Both the position numbers and the translations under genes were made by a program. A stretch of DNA of 64,000 nt from Prototheca cutis (Eukaryota > Chlorophyta > Trebouxiophyceae > Chlorellales > Chlorellaceae): the NCBI GenBank assembly GCA_002897115.2, contig BCIH01000012.1, forward strand, positions 459,334-523,333, written 5' to 3'. The first letter of the stretch is position 1; each line of letters begins with the position of its first letter. Below the pieces are notes generated by a model, which was not told where the DNA came from, searched no databases, and saw nothing but the letters and a program-made list of their open reading frames with translations. This document shows, one piece after another, positions 58,688 to 64,000 of this stretch.

Positions 58688-61600
58688 TCACTGGCCACGG
58701 GGCCGGGCAAGATTTCTTGCGGGGCGCCACTCCCTCGCNCCGGGCTGCTGCTGCTGCTGAGTCGGGGGAANATAGCGTTCTATCCCTGGCACGGCTTCGA
58801 TCGGGTTTCCCGAGGCAAACTCCAGGGGCTCCATGTCCAGAGCTTCGAGCGTCGGCATCATCGCCTCGTGATGGGACGGCCCCGCTGGCCCCTCGCTGCC
58901 GGGGACAAAGCTCTGCGTCCCGCCGGGCCAGCGGCTCAGACCCGTCGGGCCTCGGGCGGCCAGGTGGGACTCAAACCCGGTAGACCCCGGCACCCGCCGA
59001 TGTTCCAGGCCCCCAATGTGTCGCTGCGCTGCGGCGATCAACTCATCCCCGCTCGGGGGTCTGGCCGGCGTCGTGCCTGTTCCGGCCCAGCCAGGGTGGA
59101 TCTGGAGCCGTGGCAGCGGGCCCTCGACCCAGGCGGCGTGCGGGGCTGACGCGACGCGTGGCATGCCAGTCAGCGTGTTCGCCTCCACCGCACGCAGACC
59201 GCTGCTCGTATTGACTGCTGCCATGGGGCTCGACATGTGCAGCACGCCGGGCGACGGCATGGCCAGCGGCGTGAGCTGCAGGCTGGGGAACCCCATGTCC
59301 AAGGCCCCGCCGCGCTCGATGGGCGTGCTTGGTTCCGAGCCGGGCGAGTCTGCCTGCCGAAGTTGGGGTGCCGATGGCGAACCCAACATCAACGGCGGCA
59401 GCATGCCACCACCGCCAGAGCTGCTGGGCTCCCCGGTGCCCGCCAATGGAGCCTGCCAGTCCTGGCCCAGCCCGCTCTGATTGCTGAGCATGGGAGACGG
59501 CGACATGGCCTGNGCCGCACCAGGTGCGCCCGTGCGGTTCGCCGATTGCTGCTCCAGATGCCCGCTGGTCCCGCCAGACGGTCCCGGGGTCGGGGTCCCG
59601 GCCGGTGGCTGTGGTGATTCCGGCGGCTGGTTGGCGTCCCCGGGTCCCGCGTCCCACCTTCCGCTGGCCGGTTCAGCCCAGTACGCAGAGGCCGTGCCCA
59701 TGGTCGCCGCAGCGGCCGCATCGAGCACCGCATTGAAAATGGGGTTGAAGGTGCNGGCGCGGAGCAGCAGGTCGGGCCGCGTTTGACCCAGGCCCATGCG
59801 CTGCATCACCATTTCATCGTCCATGAGGACAAACGGTTCCCGGGTGGGATTCCTGAGGGTCATCGTGGATCGTGTGGCAGCGTCTGGATATATACTGAAT
59901 GGAGTTCCTTCACGACAGCTGCCAACTCCCTACATTCCCCCTTCCAATAGCAGNAAACGACCACACCTTTACGCGGGCCCCTCCCAATAACAACAAACAC
60001 CCACATCATACACACACCCTATGAAGTCGATGTTCACGACTTGGAGGTTGGGATGACATGGGGTGACNGATACCTCCATGTGCTCTTCGGTCTTTACGAG
60101 CATAAAGGGCAGGGGCAGCATGTTGGGCAGCGGAGTGCCGGCGGCCCGAAGCCGCTGCAGCACGCCTGCGGGCTGTGCCAGGTTTCGGAGCGCCAGATTT
60201 GCCAGGCAGTGGCTCTTGGTCACCATGCCCGACAGACCATCCAGTTTCTGNTGCAGGTCCCGAAATACAGCCGCATTCTGTGCGGTCGAAAACGCTTCGG
60301 CTGGCGGGGGAAGGCGCGCCGACGCCGGCGGGCCCTGCGGAGCCATAGATCCATATTGAGTGCGAGTTGGTCGGTCGATGGGGGGGCGGGGGACACGCAT
60401 CTCATGGCAGCAGCGTGGGAGCGGGGTCTTGAGACCCGCGCCCTGTCAATGCAATCCCCCTCAAGATGCATGTCCAGGCATGTTCGAAGAGATGAATGGC
60501 GCAGCACAACATGAGCCCCTCAAAAGGTCCAGCACCCATCGAGCAGCAGCCGTACCTTTGGCCAGTCGACCCAGGAGATGGACTTGCCACTCTTGGCGAT
60601 GGCCCCACAGGCCTCCAGCACATTTAGTGCATCATACACTCGTCGGCGTATATTCTTTTCATCNATNTCCCCCTCATGCGCTGCGGGAAGAAAGTGCACG
60701 GAAATGGACCCTGGTGCATCGCCTATTGTTGGGCTGCGACGCCCATAGATCGGCTGAACGTTGCACTGGGTAACCATCGTAGGGNCCTTCGGTGCCCGCC
60801 ATACAGCCGGGGGCCCTCCCTTCACGCCCCAAAAACCACACTTACACAACTAAAACACATGCCCTCGAGAATCTCACCCATGATCGCTCCCGTAAGAAAA
60901 TCTTGCACGAGCTCATCAGCCACCTCGTTGTACGTGGTCGTTCCCCTCGCGGCAACCTTTTCGCACACCATCACGCTGCGATTTGAAAGTTGAAAGAGGG
61001 CAATGTCAGCATGCTCTTCCCTCTGGTTGGAGTGGGTGCTCACTGCGGTCACGCGCATGCCATGCATATCACGAAGGCCCTGGCCAATCACGTATCGCAG
61101 GTCTCCCACCCACACATCCACAGCTCACACCTGTACTCTTTGAGACCGACGCCGGTCGTCCTGGAGGCGCTTGCCACGTCCGAGCCCTCTCCACCGGCAC
61201 CCTTTCGGGGTGTTGGGTTCCGGCCCCTGCATGCAACCAGGCGGGCACGCGTGTAACAAGAGGGCACACTCAATACAGTGCATAAAACCCACATCTCGCA
61301 GCAGTCTAACCATTCNTCGGGTCAACAACTGGCCTCACGCCCGGCCAGCAGTCCGGCTTCTCCTCGCCAGCAGCGCCCCCCACACCCACCTCTTCCGCTT
61401 CGTGAGTGATGGGGTTGTGGAGCCGCTGTTGTCACGACTGGACCTGCCAGGGTCATTGACTGCGGCGGCCTGGGAGTCAGAAGTTGTCTCGTTCTGTTCG
61501 GGAGTGGGTCCCACCAGGGGGGAAGCCACAAGCATCTGTACTCTGGCATGGAGGGCGGCCAGCCGAGAGCGCGCCAATTCAGTCCTCGCCAGGCAGGCGG

Positions 61601-61724
61601 CGATGGCCTCGTCAGCTGCAGCAACAGATTCAGCATCCTCCGTGCTCATGAGATACGAGTGGAACTCCTGCGATGGCCCCTCGTGGCCGTGAAAGCCCTC
61701 GCCCACGTGGGCCAGGGGCTCCAT
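58688..61724 (-). CDS. DP: E2F dimerisation partner (DP) transcription factor
   Basis: The proposed ATG at 61724 gives [30 protein letters not shown] downstream at 61649 is an alternative. A Ser/Thr-rich exon ends TPSLTKRKR. The winged-helix DNA-binding domain is split between [20 protein letters not shown] (about 60970) and [20 protein letters not shown] (about 60655); [10 protein letters not shown] is the DP form, where E2F has R-R-I-Y-D-x-x-N-V-L. A dimerisation exon (60375-60075) has [20 protein letters not shown] and [15 protein letters not shown], then NIDFIG. The long last exon (59863-58688) begins with DP-like [12 protein letters not shown] and is low-complexity Pro/Gly/Ser. DP pairs with E2F in the nucleus to drive S-phase genes. 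N bases affect several codons. Confidence 0.85.
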
Positions 61725-62440
61725 ACGCCCGCCGGCCGAGCCGTCCAGGCCTCACGGCGCCACGATGGCCCAAGGTAATCTGAAACCCATCTACAGAAGA
61801 CGATGCGACCGGCGATGCAGAGATCTCGGGGCGCCTGGGGCCCGATCGTTCATCGAAGGCCAGCAACGCTGGCGCACGGTATGGCCCGCTGGCAACTCAG
61901 GTGCTAGAGTCGCACAGAGTCATGGTCGAGCGACCGGGCAAACCCACTTCGGTCTTCCAACCAGAGGAACAAAATTAGATTGATTGATCACTGGCATTGA
62001 CACCCCTGGCGCGCCAGATCTGGCTTGCCAGAGGGAGGCAGGCAGGCACGGGGCCCTCCAGCAATCATTGTTTCCAAAAAAAGTGTTGCGCCCTCCAAGA
62101 CCATGCAAGCAAGCTGTCCCCAGAAAGGGTGCCCGTGTCGAAGCCCCCACGAGCGGCCCCAGGGCACAGCTGTGCGATGATTCATACGATAATGGTTGTG
62201 ACCAATGCTTGAACTTGCAGCCAAGCAATGGAAGGGAGGGAGGGTTGTCTGTGCGAGTTCGTGGTCCCCAATCTGGCCGACCTTCCTTGTCCTTGGGCCG
62301 CTGGACCTGTGGGCGAGGCATGACACCGCATGACGATACTCGTGCTTCAATCCGGAGGTAATATCCGCAAACACCGGCAGACGGAGTGGCACTTGAGGGT
62401 GGGCTGCTCCAGCTCACACCCACACCCTGGATGTACCGTG
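61725..62440. other. Spacer upstream of DP, leading into Fanzor-like sequence
   Basis: Contains the DP promoter and, from about 61977, sequence likely linked to the Fanzor-like elements. No recognisable coding exon was found. Confidence 0.3.
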
Positions 62441-62600
62441 CAGGGCAAAAATGATGAAACCTTTTCGAGATTCGTTGACTCCCACCTGCACAGCAAGGGC
62501 ATGCCTCCCAAACAAAATGCCTGTTGGACCGCATTCCCTTGCCGCGTCGCTCAGAGAATGGGTTGGGTTCCTTCTTGAAAGGGAGGGCAGGTCGTGCAAG
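62441..62600 (+). pseudogene. Fanzor-like remnant C, zinc-finger-region fragment
   Basis: These 160 bases match the minus strand at 7216-7060 (remnant B) at roughly 80 percent by eye. They encode the same FSRFVDSHLHSK and RMGWVPS segments, but the reading frame shifts between them and a TGA follows at 62578. The WNRD RuvC-III part that comes next in remnant B is absent. This is therefore a small C-terminal fragment directly upstream of the Fanzor-like N-terminal part that follows. Confidence 0.6.
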
Positions 62601-62716
62601 GAAGTTTTAGAAGGTCCCGGAAGTCGACCCTGGCACGGGCCTGGGTCTCCCGAGGGGGGTCGGTCAGTGGGAACCCGGTCTAACATAGGGGATTCCCTGC
62701 AAACCTATCTATTTCA

Positions 62717-62864
62717 TGCACCCATTACAATAACGGGTGCAAAGCGAATGGCCCGCCACCTTTGGGGTAGCGGGCGGGAGGCGCCCAGGGCCGCCATGAC
62801 GACCGTCAAGGCGTCGGTGCGTGCGATCTGGCAGCGCAGGTTCCACGGTCTTCTGGACGAATAG
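62717..62864 (+). pseudogene. Duplicated, truncated copy of the Fanzor-like N-terminal exon
   Basis: Translated as ITITGAKRMARHLWGSGREA, then VKASVRAIWQRRFHGLLDE and a stop. It is a diverged copy of the exon at 62999-63150 (IVTAGRIARSMDRDFWGRGR, AAKASVLATWKRVFHR), about 280 bases away and in the same orientation. A hairpin TGCACCC/GGGTGCA sits at 62717-62741. Confidence 0.55.
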
Positions 62865-63034
62865 GAGAGCCAGGTCGACATCGACTCGTGAGTTCCCGTT
62901 CTGAAAGGCGGTGCTGTCCCGTGCGCGTTGGCATTCTAACGGCCCCCCAACTGAAGGTGCCGAAGGTGGGAGACCTCACGCCACCCTGCCCAATCCATCC
63001 ACCCATTGTTACAGCAGGCAGGATTGCAAGGTCG

Positions 63035-64000
63035 ATGGACCGCGACTTTTGGGGCCGCGGGCGGGAGGCGCTCAAGGGCGTCTTTAGGGCCGCCAAGGCG
63101 TCGGTGCTGGCCACCTGGAAGCGTGTGTTCCATCGTCCTGTAGAGCAGTATGTCCAAAAGATGCATCCCGTGAAGCAACATGCCTCGTTCTTCGCCGCAC
63201 TCGTGTTGCTCGAGGAGGACGAGGCGGGCACTGCGGACTTTGCAACGCGGTTCGTCTGTCCCAGGTTCTTTTCCGAGGCCTTCCTTTACATGGTCAGCTA
63301 CTCCCGCTAGGAGGAAGACAAGAAACCCCGAGACGACGTTCTTCCGTGCCCGATTCCAGAGGTCCTGGCCCACGTTCCAGCAGGCGACTGCGTACGAGCG
63401 ACGGCAGTTCTACCACGCACCGAACCAGGCGACTGATTGAGTTGTGGTTGCATGTGTTGCTTGCATCGCGGGCTGAATGCAGGATTGTCTATAATGGATT
63501 GGCACATAATGGCCCAGACCATGTGGTGGATGAGCCGGGTGCTCCTTGACGTGCAGGATGCCAAGTACTGGGGAGAAGCCCAGTGCGCGGCGGTGGAGGC
63601 CAACGTCCGCAAGCACTTTGGCGAGCACGTGCGGGGCACCATGAACCTGATCCTCAGCGTCAAGGACCGCCGGAAGGAGCAGGACCGCGCGGGCGCGCAG
63701 CAGCCGGCCGCACGACGCAGGGTCGTGAAGCGCCGAGGCCTCGAGGGCCTGCGCTACGTCGATGACCTCAGCCCCGAGGAGCTAGAGCAGCTCGGCAAGT
63801 GTGTGTTCATTGACCCCGGCCGCGGGGACTTGATGTACTGCATGCACGAGGACTCGAGCCACGAGAAGGGATGCCGCCTGACCATGCGGATCAGCAGCAG
63901 GGAGTGGGCGTTCCTCACACGGTCGCGCAAGTTCCGGAGGCTGCTCCGGAGGCTCATGACCAAGGNCGTGCGCAAGGCCCTGCAGCGCCTGGCCGCCGAG
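63035..64000 (+). CDS. Fanzor-like RNA-guided nuclease (TnpB relative), N-terminal part, runs off the window
   Basis: The proposed ATG at 63035 gives MDRDFWGRGREALKGVF, then HRPVEQYVQKMHPVKQHASF and FFSEAFLYM. After an unresolved stretch, an open frame from an acceptor near 63478 gives MWWMSRVLLDVQDAKYWGEA, VRKHFGEHVRGTMNLIL, a basic linker and LGKCVFIDPGRGDLMYCMHE. I-D-P-G-x-x-x-L-x-Y-C matches the RuvC-I motif of Fanzor1 proteins, where the Asp is catalytic; the following Arg/Lys-rich TRSRKFRRLLRRLMTK also fits. RuvC-II, the zinc finger and RuvC-III lie beyond base 64000. The 63291-63478 stretch needs splicing or has a frameshift (a coding-like frame at 63318-63437 ends in TGA), so whether the gene is intact is unknown. 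Such proteins are eukaryotic relatives of Cas12's ancestor TnpB, guided by an omega RNA and usually carried by transposons. Confidence 0.65.

Overview
The window looks like nuclear DNA of a unicellular green alga, most likely a trebouxiophyte of the Auxenochlorella/Prototheca/Chlorella kind. It is GC-rich, the genes are densely packed on both strands, and nearly all are split by many short GT-AG introns with cag acceptors. The proteins are eukaryotic: a nuclear copy of the plastid ribosomal protein bL9, a plant-type UDP-arabinopyranose mutase, HDEL/KDEL-tailed ER chaperones, Mediator subunits and a Pol III subunit. The genus is inferred. The sequence has scattered N bases and one 400-N gap.

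Layout. 1-7.2 kb: 3' end of plastid bL9, a decayed Fanzor-like (eukaryotic TnpB-related) fragment, a Myb/SANT plus JAMM deubiquitinase gene (MYSM1-like), and a second decayed Fanzor-like fragment. 7.3-18 kb: OST3/OST6 oligosaccharyltransferase subunit, a GNAT acetyltransferase, ESF1 and UDP-arabinopyranose mutase. 18-34 kb: SWP73/BAF60, an oligopeptidase B-like S9 peptidase (with the gap), RPC31, an RlmI-like methyltransferase, prenyltransferase alpha subunit and SDA1. 34-36.8 kb: a gene-poor stretch with RNA genes, namely a circularly permuted tRNA-Gln(CUG) and two identical tRNA-Leu(CAG) genes in a tandem duplication. 36.8-45.8 kb: two paralogous PC-esterase-type membrane proteins around MED31, an inward-rectifier-type K+ channel and an RLF-like cytochrome b5 protein. 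46-61.7 kb: IMP dehydrogenase, a MED17-like protein, BiP and GRP94 head to head, and an E2F dimerisation partner (DP). 62-64 kb: Fanzor-like sequence again, including a more intact N-terminal part with a RuvC-I motif that runs off the window.

How it fits together. Several genes serve the secretory pathway (OST3, BiP, GRP94), ribosome assembly (ESF1, SDA1, an rRNA-type methyltransferase) and transcription (SWP73, MED31, MED17, RPC31, DP). BiP and GRP94 share one short intergenic region. The two most unusual items are the permuted tRNA gene, whose acceptor, anticodon and T stems and leader/trailer pairing can be checked base by base, and the cluster of Fanzor-like RNA-guided-nuclease relatives from at least two lineages in different stages of decay.
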